Origin: CAZVKN01 sp964627035
GTDB taxonomy: Bacteria; Electryoneota; AABM5-125-24; Hatepunaeales; Hatepunaeaceae
Assembly (NCBI GenBank): GCA_964627035.1
Contig: CAZVKN010000011.1
Coordinates: 23,837 to 87,836, forward strand
DNA length: 64,000 nt
Reading direction: 5' to 3'
The notes beneath the pieces are model-generated. The model did not search any database, was not told the DNA's origin, and was given only the letters and a program-made list of their open reading frames with translations. Of the stretch, positions 33,313 through 42,259 are shown piece after piece; within the stretch, counting starts at the first letter, position 1; the number at the start of each line of letters is the position of its first letter. A program made the translations under genes and the position numbers.

Positions 33313-35448
33313 TTATTTGATCAGTAACGCTTTTGTAAACAGATTTGTTCCCCCGGTGTTAAATTGAATAAAGTAAACTCCGGTGGTCAGGTTATTGCCT
33401 TTGATATCTACAACGTACTCTCCGGCAGTGGAATAAGAATCAAACAATGCTTTAACTAATCTGCCATTAATATCAAATAAGTTGAGTCTGATGTGACCGG
33501 CTGCTGGGAGAAAGAATCTTATTTTTGTCCTAGAGTTAAACGGATTCGGCACAGGTGGATATAGTGTCGGAGTGTCGGGGTGTTTCGGTTCGTTAGAATA
33601 AACACTGTTCGGAGTGACATTGACCTCCCATGTCAGCGAGTCAGCTTCGGTCGTGTCGGAGACGTAGGCAGTAACATTGTACTGCCCAATCGAGTCGAAG
33701 TTAACCAACACCCACGAGTTGTCGCTGATCGAATCGCCGTCGAGTGTCCACAGGAAATTCAGCGAGTCATCCTCCGGATCGAACGGAAAGACTTCAAACT
33801 CAAATGTTGTATCTACCTCAACCGACAGTTCAAGTTGCTCAGGCATATAGTCAACGATCAAATCGTTGACCAAAACCTGCCATGTCACGCTGTCGGCAAG
33901 CACGCCTTGAGATGCAATCGCTGTGACACTGTGCTCCCGACCTCGCTCGAAGCGAATGGATACGCTGTCGTTTTCTGCGATCTGCTCGTCATTCAGCAGC
34001 CATTGGTATTCAACCGGGTCGTCTTCGATGGCACGGGTAGTGATGGTGAAGTTAATTGAATTGTTGCGGCGGATGGGAAGGGTGAGGGTTTGAGGAGAGT
34101 GGGAATCTATGTATAGTTCTACAACATGGACAATCCAGCGGGTGGAATCACCCAATGCACTATCAGAAACTGTGCATTGGACAGTGTCAATGCCAAGCTC
34201 ATCAAAGGTAATAGCTGTAGATGTGTCCGATGAAATGCTGATGCCATTAAGTGTCCACAGGTAGCTAAGAGAGTCTTCCTGCCAATCAACAGCACTAACT
34301 GAGAAGAGCTGTGAGTCACCCAACAGTAGACTCAAGTTCTGACTTTCAGGAGTGAAGTCAGTTATCACCGGAGCAGAACGCATCGGCAATATTTTAACCA
34401 AATAGCCGCTATTTCTAGAATAACCCGCAGCCCATGCAAATCCATCCTCACCTGCAACGATCGAATAATATCGACGGTTTCTGTCACCTCCATTGTCGTT
34501 TCGATGCCAAGCCATGTTACCTTCTTCGTCAGTGCCAATTAACTCAGCTCCTCTATTAGAACCTGCAATAATAAATCCACCATCGGACATTTCTGCTAAT
34601 CCGTTTGCTTCCCCACCAACATTGTAGAATCTTTCCCACAGCCTGTCACCATTGTCATTTATTCTCAGCAGATAGTGCCTGTTCCCTCCACCGGTTGCGG
34701 CAAATCCTCCGTCTCGACAAGAAATCAGATCGCGTAATGTTGCACGCCCATAGGTTCTTTCCCAAACTGATTCACCGTTTTCGTCAGTCCTCACAATCAA
34801 TGCACCTCCTCTTCGATGTCCAGCGAAGATGTGCCCGTTATCAATCTCCTTAGTTGCCCAGAATCTGTAGCCGTTATAACTCTCTTCCCAGATCACATCG
34901 CCATCGTCATCAAACTTAACAGCATAGCAATTATAGGTGCCATTCTCGAAATTTCTTCCACAGCCGACATAATTCCCATCTTTTAATTCTATAACAGCAT
35001 AACATCTCGTAATATCACCCATTACCATGTTCCACATCAAATCGCCATCATCGTTTGTTCTAATGACAGTAAAACGATCACTTCCACTATTTTGAATACC
35101 GCCCATCAGAAAGCCACTGTCATCACATTGTATAACGGAATAGCTTACACCGATCCTCCACTCTTGAGGACGGTAAATGAATTGGTTCAGGACGTTACCG
35201 TTTTCATTTGTAAGTATAAGCCAGAATAAACTAAATGGATCTAACTCTCCATTGAAATTGCCTGTTGTCCCAGTTAAAGCAAAACCGTCTTCAGTTTTAA
35301 AAACATCCCTAAGAGAACCATAATCCTCTCGCGGACCCTCGTAATAATGCTCCCACAGATTACCGGGTTGAGCACTAACAATTTGACAGAATAGAGTTAT
35401 AACAAATAGATACTTTAAGTTTAGATAGAATGAGAATGGACGAGGCAT
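33313..35448 (-). CDS. Large secreted propeller/PKD protein with T9SS sorting domain (cassette 1)
   Basis: A 711-residue protein. I chose the ATG at 35448, 7 bases past AAAGGAG; a GTG three codons earlier would overlap the ribosome site. Signal peptide ends QIVSAQ. Residues about 28-345 are repeats of the type 'DDGDxxW ... GGFxxAG', as in bacterial beta-propellers. Residues about 350-615 hold three Ig/PKD-like modules (SLSYLWTLNG, VEYQWLLNDE, SLNFLWTLDG). The C-terminal about 75 residues are the T9SS sorting domain (YPPVPNPFNSRT to LLIK). It is likely a cell-surface or released adhesion or binding protein. It is a tandem paralogue of the gene at 35977-38196; the PKD and tail parts are nearly identical. 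Confidence 0.82.
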   Translation of the reverse strand: MPRPFSFYLNLKYLFVITLFCQIVSAQPGNLWEHYYEGPREDYGSLRDVFKTEDGFALTGTTGNFNGELDPFSLFWLILTNENGNVLNQFIYRPQEWRIGVSYSVIQCDDSGFLMGGIQNSGSDRFTVIRTNDDGDLMWNMVMGDITRCYAVIELKDGNYVGCGRNFENGTYNCYAVKFDDDGDVIWEESYNGYRFWATKEIDNGHIFAGHRRGGALIVRTDENGESVWERTYGRATLRDLISCRDGGFAATGGGNRHYLLRINDNGDRLWERFYNVGGEANGLAEMSDGGFIIAGSNRGAELIGTDEEGNMAWHRNDNGGDRNRRYYSIVAGEDGFAWAAGYSRNSGYLVKILPMRSAPVITDFTPESQNLSLLLGDSQLFSVSAVDWQEDSLSYLWTLNGISISSDTSTAITFDELGIDTVQCTVSDSALGDSTRWIVHVVELYIDSHSPQTLTLPIRRNNSINFTITTRAIEDDPVEYQWLLNDEQIAENDSVSIRFERGREHSVTAIASQGVLADSVTWQVLVNDLIVDYMPEQLELSVEVDTTFEFEVFPFDPEDDSLNFLWTLDGDSISDNSWVLVNFDSIGQYNVTAYVSDTTEADSLTWEVNVTPNSVYSNEPKHPDTPTLYPPVPNPFNSRTKIRFFLPAAGHIRLNLFDINGRLVKALFDSYSTAGEYVVDIKGNNLTTGVYFIQFNTGGTNLFTKALLIK

Positions 35449-35476
35449 GATTATCACTCCTTTAGTTAGAATCTAT

Positions 35477-35500
35477 GCAAGGGGGCAGAAGCCCCCTTGC
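35477..35500 (-). promoter_or_regulatory. Perfect intercistronic hairpin, cassette 1
   Basis: A 10-bp perfect stem GCAAGGGGGC/GCCCCCTTGC closes a 4-base loop between the small protein gene and the T9SS gene. No T run follows, so it more likely stabilises or attenuates the transcript than ends it fully. A hairpin of different sequence lies at the same place in cassette 2. Confidence 0.75.
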
Positions 35501-35515
35501 AGCGTTCAACTTTCG

Positions 35516-35902
35516 TTAGCGGTTGTCTTCAACATCCCAGTCAAAGTGGGTGATTGTGTTTGATTGAAGAGCAGGATTAGTGGGCGGTTCTATTGCGACA
35601 ATATCTTCGTCACCAATATGTACACGCCATGTCGTGAATTGTGATTGCGTCAGCTCGGTTTCTCCCTTGTACTGACCGTTTCCGGTATGAATCATACCAA
35701 CTTCGTCGATATCCAAACCGAATTCATCTTCCCAAAAGACTGTGACATTCAACATGACCACAACGGGATCCCCGTCGTCTGTTATGTCAACAGTATAAGA
35801 AGTTGCTGCTCGTGCTTCTTTGTAAAGCACATGCACACCAATTCCAACTGCCGTCGCCAGCAGCACGACTGCGATGGTCACAGCCATTATTCTTCGAGAC
35901 AT
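35516..35902 (-). CDS. Small exported protein, cassette 1
   Basis: A 128-residue protein with a strong GAGGAGG ribosome site. Its N-terminal hydrophobic segment IMAVTIAVVLLATAVGIGVHVLYKEARA is either a signal peptide or a membrane anchor. The rest is an acidic beta-type domain (TSYTVDITDDGDPVVVMLNVTVFWED ... ITHFDWDVEDN). It is a paralogue of the 122-residue protein at 38298: VVLLATAVGIGVHVL is shared and the DNA there is almost identical, while the mature domains differ strongly. It precedes a T9SS protein in both copies. No family recognised. Confidence 0.72.
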   Translation of the reverse strand: MSRRIMAVTIAVVLLATAVGIGVHVLYKEARAATSYTVDITDDGDPVVVMLNVTVFWEDEFGLDIDEVGMIHTGNGQYKGETELTQSQFTTWRVHIGDEDIVAIEPPTNPALQSNTITHFDWDVEDNR

Positions 35903-35921
35903 GATTGCCTCCTCATATTAT

Positions 35922-35941
35922 TGCATATCACGATGCAATGA
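35922..35941 (-). promoter_or_regulatory. Hairpin in the leader of cassette 1
   Basis: ATTGCAT-ATCACG-ATGCAAT, a perfect 7-bp stem between the end of cassette 2 and the start of cassette 1. It may separate or link the two units; no T run. Confidence 0.45.
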
Positions 35942-35976
35942 TGTAATTTGGAGGCGGTAGGGAAGCTCGCGCGATC

Positions 35977-38196
35977 CTATCTTATTAGCAACACTTTTCT
36001 TGTCTCTATCTGACCTTCTATTTGCAAACTAAGAAAATATAAGCCTGAAGACAACTCATTGGCTCTTAAGGCATAATTATGCTCCCCCGCTGTTCGATAC
36101 CCGTCCACCAACTCAGCCACCAACCGTCCGTTCACATCAAACAGGCTCAATCTAACCTGCAAAGTTGTCGGGAGATAGTACCTAACAGTAGTCACCGAGT
36201 TAAACGGATTCGGCACGGGGGGAAACAGTGTCGGGGTGTCGGGGTGTCGGGGTTCATTGGAGTGTACGCCGACTGGAGTGACATTGATAGTCCATGTCAG
36301 CGAGTCAGATTCGGTGGTGTCGGAGACGTAGGCGGTCACATTATATAACCTTTCCGAGTCAAAATTAACCAACACCCACGAGTTGTCACTGATTGAGTCG
36401 CCGTCGAGTGTCCACAGAAAATGCAGTGAATCATCCTCAGGGTCAAAGGGGAAGACTTCAAACTCGAATGTTGTATCTACCTCAAATGACAGTTCAAGCT
36501 GTTCAGGCATATAGTCCACAATCAGGTCGTTGACCATAACCTGCCAAGTGACGCTGTCGGCAAGCTCACCTTGCGATGCTACGGCTGTGACCGAGTGCTC
36601 CCTGCCACGCTCGAAGCGGATGGAGACGCTGTCGTTTTCTGCGATCTGCTCATCGTTCAGGAGCCAGAGGTACTCGACCGGGTTGTCTTCGAGGGCTCGT
36701 GTAGTGACGAAGAAGTTTATTGCGTTATTTCGGCGGATGGATAGGGTGAGGTTTTGAGGAGAGTATGAATCTATGTACATCTCTTCGACATGGACAATCC
36801 AACGAATTGAGTCAGATAAAGCACTGTCTGACACTGTGCACTGGACAGTGTCAATGCCAAGCTCATCAAAGGCAATAACTGTAGATGTGTCCGATGAAAT
36901 GCTGTCTCCGTTCTGTGTCCACAGGTAGCTAAGAGAGTCTTCCTGCAAGTCAACAGCACTGACCGAAAAGAACAAAGAGTCATCCAACAGTACACTCAAG
37001 TCAAGATTCTCAGGAGTAAAATCTGTAATAACCGGTGCGGATCGTTCAGGAACAATCTTTACAAGTACTCCATGATCCCGACGGTGTTCCCGGTTCGCCC
37101 CCATACCGGCTGCTATCAGGAACCCATGTGCATCAATGATGGAAGAATAGTACCATCCGTGAATAAAGAAGTCATCCAGTCGTTCCCAGGCGATATTTCC
37201 GCCAGGTTCCGTGCGAAGAACAAAGGATTGTATGTCTCCGTCTATCACGCTTTCACCCACCAAAGTGAATCCGTTATCACTCATTCTGTTCAAACAGTAG
37301 CAGATCTGACTGCCATCAATATCATAAACACGATCCCAGATCTGCCTGCCTTCTTCGTCAACCACAACCAATCGGAAATCGCCACCGGCACCTCCGGCAA
37401 GGGCATAACCTCCAGGCATTGACACTAACGAACGGGCGGAACCACTACCATTATCCGAAGGGTAAAGCCGCGACCATATTACTTCACCTTCATCATCAAT
37501 GTTCATCAGGCTAAAAGAACGGTCGGCGCCGCCGGCAAGGAAGTAACCTCCTTCGGGGTGTTCACGAATAGCCCTGATCACTGCAAGCTGATCACGTTCA
37601 TATCTTTGTTCCCAGACTACTTCACCGTCATCATCAATCATAACCGCAAATCCCGTTGAGTTTCTACCCCGTCCAATCCAGCCACCCAAAAGATAATGCC
37701 CGTCTTTGGTTTCAATGACGGCATAACACCAACCGGGATCATCACCGTTGTAGCGCCGTTCCCATATCAAGTCACCCTCCTGTTCACTGTCAACCTTGAC
37801 GGCTATAAAATCGTAATTCATGCCATCTCTTGCTGTTGCTCCACCAATAAGATAATCACCTCCCTCGGTTTCTATTATACTCTTGCCCCGGTCATCAAAG
37901 CCACCGTTGAACATATCGAACGTATTCTGCCACTGCAAAGCGCCGTCAACGTCAACTTTAACTATCCATACATCCTGTCTTTCACCGTGAAGGGAATCAG
38001 GATGAATACCGATCCTGAATTCTCCACCGGTCATAACGTAGCCGCCGTCGGTGGTGGCGTACACATCGGAAAACCAACTGTAACCGGGACCGCCGTAGTA
38101 ACGAACCCAGAGGTTGCGGGGTTGTGCAAAGATTATTGTAGAGTAGATCAATATGAATGTGGTACACAGTAGATAGCTAATTAATTTTGTGTTCAT
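35977..38196 (-). CDS. Large secreted propeller/PKD protein with T9SS sorting domain (cassette 2)
   Basis: A 739-residue protein starting MNTKLISYLL at 38196, which opens the signal peptide (LLCTTFILIYSTIIFAQ). The open frame extends 21 codons further, but that stretch lies in the intercistronic hairpin. Layout is as in its paralogue: propeller repeats (YATTDGGYVMTGG; EGGYFLAGGADRSF), three PKD-like modules and a T9SS tail (FPPVPNPFNSVT to VLLIR). The propeller part is clearly more diverged from the paralogue than the PKD and tail parts, suggesting either different ligands or gene conversion of the 3' half. Confidence 0.82.
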   Translation of the reverse strand: MNTKLISYLLCTTFILIYSTIIFAQPRNLWVRYYGGPGYSWFSDVYATTDGGYVMTGGEFRIGIHPDSLHGERQDVWIVKVDVDGALQWQNTFDMFNGGFDDRGKSIIETEGGDYLIGGATARDGMNYDFIAVKVDSEQEGDLIWERRYNGDDPGWCYAVIETKDGHYLLGGWIGRGRNSTGFAVMIDDDGEVVWEQRYERDQLAVIRAIREHPEGGYFLAGGADRSFSLMNIDDEGEVIWSRLYPSDNGSGSARSLVSMPGGYALAGGAGGDFRLVVVDEEGRQIWDRVYDIDGSQICYCLNRMSDNGFTLVGESVIDGDIQSFVLRTEPGGNIAWERLDDFFIHGWYYSSIIDAHGFLIAAGMGANREHRRDHGVLVKIVPERSAPVITDFTPENLDLSVLLDDSLFFSVSAVDLQEDSLSYLWTQNGDSISSDTSTVIAFDELGIDTVQCTVSDSALSDSIRWIVHVEEMYIDSYSPQNLTLSIRRNNAINFFVTTRALEDNPVEYLWLLNDEQIAENDSVSIRFERGREHSVTAVASQGELADSVTWQVMVNDLIVDYMPEQLELSFEVDTTFEFEVFPFDPEDDSLHFLWTLDGDSISDNSWVLVNFDSERLYNVTAYVSDTTESDSLTWTINVTPVGVHSNEPRHPDTPTLFPPVPNPFNSVTTVRYYLPTTLQVRLSLFDVNGRLVAELVDGYRTAGEHNYALRANELSSGLYFLSLQIEGQIETRKVLLIR

Positions 38197-38233
38197 CTTG
38201 TATCTCATGGAATAAACTGAGTTAACAAATAGT

Positions 38234-38261
38234 GGATGGGTGGATGTCAGTCCACCCATCC
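38234..38261 (-). promoter_or_regulatory. Perfect intercistronic hairpin, cassette 2
   Basis: An 11-bp perfect stem GGATGGGTGGA/TCCACCCATCC with a 6-base loop, between the small protein gene and the T9SS gene. Its position matches the hairpin at 35477-35500. Confidence 0.75.
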
Positions 38262-38297
38262 GGTTAAATGACGTCTGAGGTCACTTCTGGTCTTCAC

Positions 38298-38666
38298 CTA
38301 AATTGGTTGAACCTCCCATACTACACTGGTCTCGGCTGCAGGCGGAGTCCATATCTGTGTATCTGGATCCACTCCGTCCCAGTCTTCATCCATAATACGG
38401 ATTTGCCATTCATTTGCCGCATTATCCCTGGTTTTTTTGTAGTGACCGCCACCTTGCGAATCAGAATCTACCCATCCCCCACCATCGAATTGGAATCGAA
38501 TCCAAAGGTTTTCCACCGGGGTTTCTACTTCGTTGTCGTTCCACCAGATATATACCTGATATGTAACTGAAGCGTGGGCATCCTTGTGCAGCACGTGCAC
38601 CCCAATTCCAACTGCCGTCGCCAGCAGCACGACTGCGAGCAGGGCATACAATAGTTTGGTTTTCAT
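38298..38666 (-). CDS. Small exported protein, cassette 2
   Basis: A 122-residue protein with AGGAGG upstream of the ATG at 38666. Hydrophobic N-terminus (KLLYALLAVVLLATAVGIGVHVLHKDAHA), then a Trp- and Asp-rich beta domain (VTYQVYIWWNDNEVETP; WQIRIMDEDWDGVDP). It shares its export segment with the cassette 1 protein but little else. No family recognised. The strong ribosome site and the downstream hairpin suggest that it is made in excess over the T9SS protein. Confidence 0.72.
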   Translation of the reverse strand: MKTKLLYALLAVVLLATAVGIGVHVLHKDAHASVTYQVYIWWNDNEVETPVENLWIRFQFDGGGWVDSDSQGGGHYKKTRDNAANEWQIRIMDEDWDGVDPDTQIWTPPAAETSVVWEVQPI

Positions 38667-38801
38667 TTTGAAAACCTCCTATGTTTGATTCAGGGGATTT
38701 TTTACGTACCTTACAGAGTTGAGATGTGAGGACAGGGAAAATTCCCCTATGGTACAACCCATCCTGACATCACGGGTGCGTCGGATCCGTTTTACGAGGG
38801 G

Positions 38802-38824
38802 AACCGGCGTACCCGGTTTTTTTT
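38802..38824 (+). terminator. Rho-independent terminator on the + strand
   Basis: AACCGG-CGTAC-CCGGTT is followed by an unbroken run of eight T. No + strand gene lies upstream within several kb. Either a small RNA is encoded around 38720-38824 or it blocks antisense transcription into the cassettes. Confidence 0.65.
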
Positions 38825-39398
38825 ATCAATAGACCAAAACGGTCTTATGATCGGGTTTAGTTAATTATTATCGGTTAAGTTTGCTTAAATGACGAACCAT
38901 TCGCCACTTTGATCGTATATGAAAATCCTGCGAAATCTGCCATATCTCAGGATATAATTGATCTTCAGATGAACACATTCTCTGTGTCTGTTCAAGTTGA
39001 GACTGCCACATTTTTTGAGACAGTCTTATTTTTGGTGGTTATCTGGCTGGGAAGACCAGATGATCCTGTGTGTTATGTAGGCGGGGGGATCGTATCACCT
39101 TTCGGAATGTAATGAACTGTTAGGACAAAAGCAAGTGTCTATAGCTATATTATTGATTTTTTTTCATTTGATGATTCTCACTCGAACATGGTCGGACAAC
39201 CGCGGGAATCCAGGTTAAACTACTTTCTGAAGGGTGTAAACTTAGTGGCGATGCCGACATCGGGCTTGAGACAAACCCGACTACAATTATCTAACCTTAA
39301 ATTACAGTGTGAAGAGAGCGGACTGAAAGTCCCCCCTTCAGGTAAGTGAGGAGGAAACCAAACTCTGTTAATGTAATACTGCCTGCAAGACAGTCTTC
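38825..39398. other. Intergenic with repeat scraps
   Basis: It holds a right half of a family A element (39246-39285, CATCGGGCTTGAGACAAACCCGACTACA) and a decayed copy of the AGAGCGGACT repeat near 39311. Otherwise no gene was seen. Confidence 0.5.
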
Positions 39399-40505
39399 CT
39401 ACTCCTCCATCCACGACTTCCAATAATCCGCCCATTCTACAGTCTTTGCTTCATCTGTCATACAGAGTGGACGGCGTGTATCAATCATCACTGCAGATTC
39501 GTCCGTAGCAGTTTTTGATTCTGCTGCCTTGACAGCCTTTGGATGAGGTCCATGCGGGAATCCGGCAGGATGCCAGGTCACCATACCAATATCAATGCCG
39601 TGACGGCTGAAGAAATTGCCGTTGTGATAGAACAGAACCTCATCGTAGTCAATGTTCGAGTGGTAGAATGGAACCTTCATCGCTTTAGGAAAATTCTCCA
39701 TCGGACGCGGCAGGAAACTGCACACTATGAAACCCGGTGCCATCACAGTCGTATGTACCGGCGGCGGGAGATGCATTTTATCGCTGACGATTGGGCAGAT
39801 ATCATCCACGTTCAATTTCCACGGTGCCAGATCGCCCTTCCAGCCGATGATGTCACACGGGTTAAAAGGATATGTGAAGACGGTGGTCTCACCATCATGT
39901 AGTACACGAACCTGCCAATCACGCTTTTCAAATTCTTTGTCAGGAAGCTCAGGATAACCGATCACAGCCGGATCAACAAATGCATGCTGCCCCAGTGTGC
40001 CACGCTCAGGCATTTCAAAAGGACCGTTAAATGCCTCAATTGCTAACAGCGTTGTCACCTCTAATGGGATAAACCGATATGTAGTTCCACGCGGCAGATG
40101 CAGGTAGTCACCTGTGCGATACGTCAGCGATCCCATGTTGGTCTCAACCATGCCACTACCTTTATGCACAAATAGCAGCTCATCAGCGTCAGCATTGCGA
40201 AAGAACCAATCCCACTCAGTCTCAACTTTAGCAAGCGACAGTTTCACGTCGCTATTGTACAGAAACGGGACACGACTCATGTCCTGCAGATCCATCTTCA
40301 AAGTGTCAAATGCGTGTGGGCGCAACGGACCTTCGATGTTCGTCCATCCTGTCGGAGAATTGCGGTGGTAGATATGGCTGACCGGACCGGAAAAACCGAG
40401 CCTGCCCCATTCCTCTTCAGAGGTTCCTTCAGGCAGGTCGTAATGCGCCCAGGTTGCAACCTTGCCTTTGATTAGATGTATATTGCGATGTAATAATTTC
40501 TTCAT
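39399..40505 (-). CDS. hmgA: Homogentisate 1,2-dioxygenase
   Basis: A 368-residue cupin-fold, Fe(II)-dependent enzyme that opens the ring of homogentisate to maleylacetoacetate. I chose the ATG at 40505 (MKKLLHRNIHLIKGKVATWAHY), with AGGAA upstream, over an upstream Met. Recognisable blocks are HKGSGMVETNMGSLTYRTGDYLHLPRGTTYR, FYHSNIDYDEVLFYHNG carrying the His and Glu ligands, and HPAGFPHGPHP with the last His. Last gene of the tyrosine catabolism operon. It is shorter than mammalian enzymes (about 440) but typical of the compact bacterial type. Confidence 0.92.
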   Translation of the reverse strand: MKKLLHRNIHLIKGKVATWAHYDLPEGTSEEEWGRLGFSGPVSHIYHRNSPTGWTNIEGPLRPHAFDTLKMDLQDMSRVPFLYNSDVKLSLAKVETEWDWFFRNADADELLFVHKGSGMVETNMGSLTYRTGDYLHLPRGTTYRFIPLEVTTLLAIEAFNGPFEMPERGTLGQHAFVDPAVIGYPELPDKEFEKRDWQVRVLHDGETTVFTYPFNPCDIIGWKGDLAPWKLNVDDICPIVSDKMHLPPPVHTTVMAPGFIVCSFLPRPMENFPKAMKVPFYHSNIDYDEVLFYHNGNFFSRHGIDIGMVTWHPAGFPHGPHPKAVKAAESKTATDESAVMIDTRRPLCMTDEAKTVEWADYWKSWMEE

Positions 40506-40543
40506 TTTGATTCCTGACTTATTAAATAATAGAATTTTTATCA

Positions 40544-40612
40544 ACCACGAAGGACACGAAGAGCACGAAGTTTTGCTTGTTTTACCTTCGTGTCCTTCGT
40601 GATCTTCGTGGT
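40544..40612. repeat. Long ACACGAAG hairpin (family F)
   Basis: The left arm ACCACGAAGGACACGAAG and right arm CTTCGTGTCCTTCGTG...CTTCGTGGT give about 27 bp of imperfect stem. It lies between the FAH-family gene and hmgA and could limit read-through into hmgA. Confidence 0.75.
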
Positions 40613-40622
40613 GTGTTAATCC

Positions 40623-41549
40623 TTATCCCACACGATTAACCAACTTCCCGATACACTCAATCTCCATCTCAACCACATCCCCCGACTTCAGCCACAGATC
40701 GTGATCGAGCCCTCGCTCCAGAAGGCATCCCATTCCAACCGTACCGGATCCGATCAGATCCCCCGGATACAGTGTTGCATCCTGAGAAGCGCGAGCTATC
40801 ATCTCACCAAACGAGTAGTGTATGCTGCTCCAACTGTTATCCGACATGGTTTCACCGTTTACTTTCGCAATCGCATGAAGATTGAATCCTTTGCCCTGCC
40901 GATATGGCTCAAGTTCATCCGGTGTGATCAGAAACGGACTGATCGAGGTAGCAAAATCTTTCCCTTTAGCAGGACCGAGTCCCACTGCCATCTCCTGTCG
41001 TTGAATGTCGCGTGCTGACCAGTCGTTGAGAACCACATAACCCGCTATCACCCTTTCAGCCTCCTCAGCAGAGATGTTGCCTACTTCACTTCCGATCACT
41101 GCACCGATCTCAAGCTCGAAATCCCACATCTTTGACGATGACGGAAATTTAACCGTGTCGCCCGTTGTAGAGATTGTGTTCGGATTTGAGAAGTAAAATA
41201 CAGGAAACTGATACCACTCCTCCACAACATCCAACCCACGCAGTTTCCGTGCATTGCGGACATGCTCCTCAAAGCAGTAAAAATCCCGAAATGTACCCGG
41301 TCGTCGTACGGGAGGTGCGAATTGCGGATCACTTTCGATATAATCCAGATCACCGGAATTTTCAGCTATTTCAAATCCATTGCGGACGTGCCCGATTGAT
41401 TTTTTCCAATTCACCAGCAAATCATCAATGGATCCCGCATGAATAGGACATCCTCCCCGTTGAGCGGTTGACACCAGATTTACAACTTTACCTTCATGGA
41501 GACATCCAAGCACATTTTCGCCGTCAACTATCAGATTGCACAGCTTCAT
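40623..41549 (-). CDS. Fumarylacetoacetate hydrolase family protein
   Basis: A 308-residue protein. The FAH fold is clear: MWDFELEIGAVIG near residue 148 with the metal-binding Glu residues, then GYVVLNDWSARDIQ, GPAKGKDFATSISPF and GSGTVGMGCLLE. In this operon it most likely cleaves fumarylacetoacetate to fumarate and acetoacetate, the last step of tyrosine breakdown; other FAH-family reactions cannot be excluded from sequence alone. It overlaps the pirin gene by one base. Confidence 0.9.
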   Translation of the reverse strand: MKLCNLIVDGENVLGCLHEGKVVNLVSTAQRGGCPIHAGSIDDLLVNWKKSIGHVRNGFEIAENSGDLDYIESDPQFAPPVRRPGTFRDFYCFEEHVRNARKLRGLDVVEEWYQFPVFYFSNPNTISTTGDTVKFPSSSKMWDFELEIGAVIGSEVGNISAEEAERVIAGYVVLNDWSARDIQRQEMAVGLGPAKGKDFATSISPFLITPDELEPYRQGKGFNLHAIAKVNGETMSDNSWSSIHYSFGEMIARASQDATLYPGDLIGSGTVGMGCLLERGLDHDLWLKSGDVVEMEIECIGKLVNRVG

Positions 41550-42250
41550 TATGATATACCCATGTCAAACAGGAGAAATTCTGCATCCGCTTCAGCAGTA
41601 ATGGACAAAATATTTTCATCTGTTATCTCCAGTCCATCACCAGCCTTTGCGGTTATCTCGTTCAATGTGATCTCCCCGCTGATCATCTGAACCCATGCAC
41701 AACGCTTATCAGCTAAAGTGTGCTCCAGAATTTTACCTGTTGAAAGGATAGTTGAGTACAGATCAACATCTTGATGTATTGAAAGTGATTCTTCTCGTCC
41801 ATCAGGTGACACCAGCAGTTGCAACTGATCCTTTTTTGCTTCTTCCCGAAAATTCTTCTCTTCATATCCGGGAGTAATTCCTGTTTCGGAAGGCAGCAAC
41901 CAAATCTGTAGTAGATGAGTTGTCTCGCTTAGTGGATTGCGTTCGCTGTGAGTGACTCCGGTTCCGGCACTCATCCGCTGAATGTCTCCCCGTCGGATTA
42001 TGGAACCGTTACCCATGCTGTCACGATGCTCCAATCCTCCCTCAATGATATATGTGACGATCTCCATATCGCTGTGAGGGTGCATGTCGAACCCTTTACC
42101 ACCTTCAATAAAATCCTCGTTGATCACCCGCAGATGACCGAATCCCATATAATCATGGTCAAAGTAGTTGGCAAATGAAAAGCTGTAACGGGTGTCCAGC
42201 CACCCGTAATTTGCAAACCCTCTATCTTCCGATTTACGTGTTTTTATCAA
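41549..42250 (-). CDS. Pirin family protein
   Basis: A 233-residue bicupin. Metal site motifs FDMHPHSDMEIVTYIIEGGLEHRDS and GTGVTHSE are intact. Pirins often act as quercetin dioxygenases or redox-linked regulators. Being inside a catabolic operon, it may act on an aromatic intermediate or oxidised by-product; this is inference. It follows the membrane transporter gene by 9 bases. Confidence 0.9.
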   Translation of the reverse strand: MIKTRKSEDRGFANYGWLDTRYSFSFANYFDHDYMGFGHLRVINEDFIEGGKGFDMHPHSDMEIVTYIIEGGLEHRDSMGNGSIIRRGDIQRMSAGTGVTHSERNPLSETTHLLQIWLLPSETGITPGYEEKNFREEAKKDQLQLLVSPDGREESLSIHQDVDLYSTILSTGKILEHTLADKRCAWVQMISGEITLNEITAKAGDGLEITDENILSITAEADAEFLLFDMGIS

Positions 42251-42259
42251 CTGCTACTC

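Noticed and set aside
38660..38830. Riboswitch upstream of cassette 2 (c-di-GMP or c-di-AMP type considered)
   Set aside because: Some short motifs such as GGGGAACC look suggestive, but the conserved cores of these classes could not be placed on either strand.
38909..39112. Frame encoding a hydrophobic 67-residue peptide
   Set aside because: No ribosome site, no family features, and it lies among repeat scraps.
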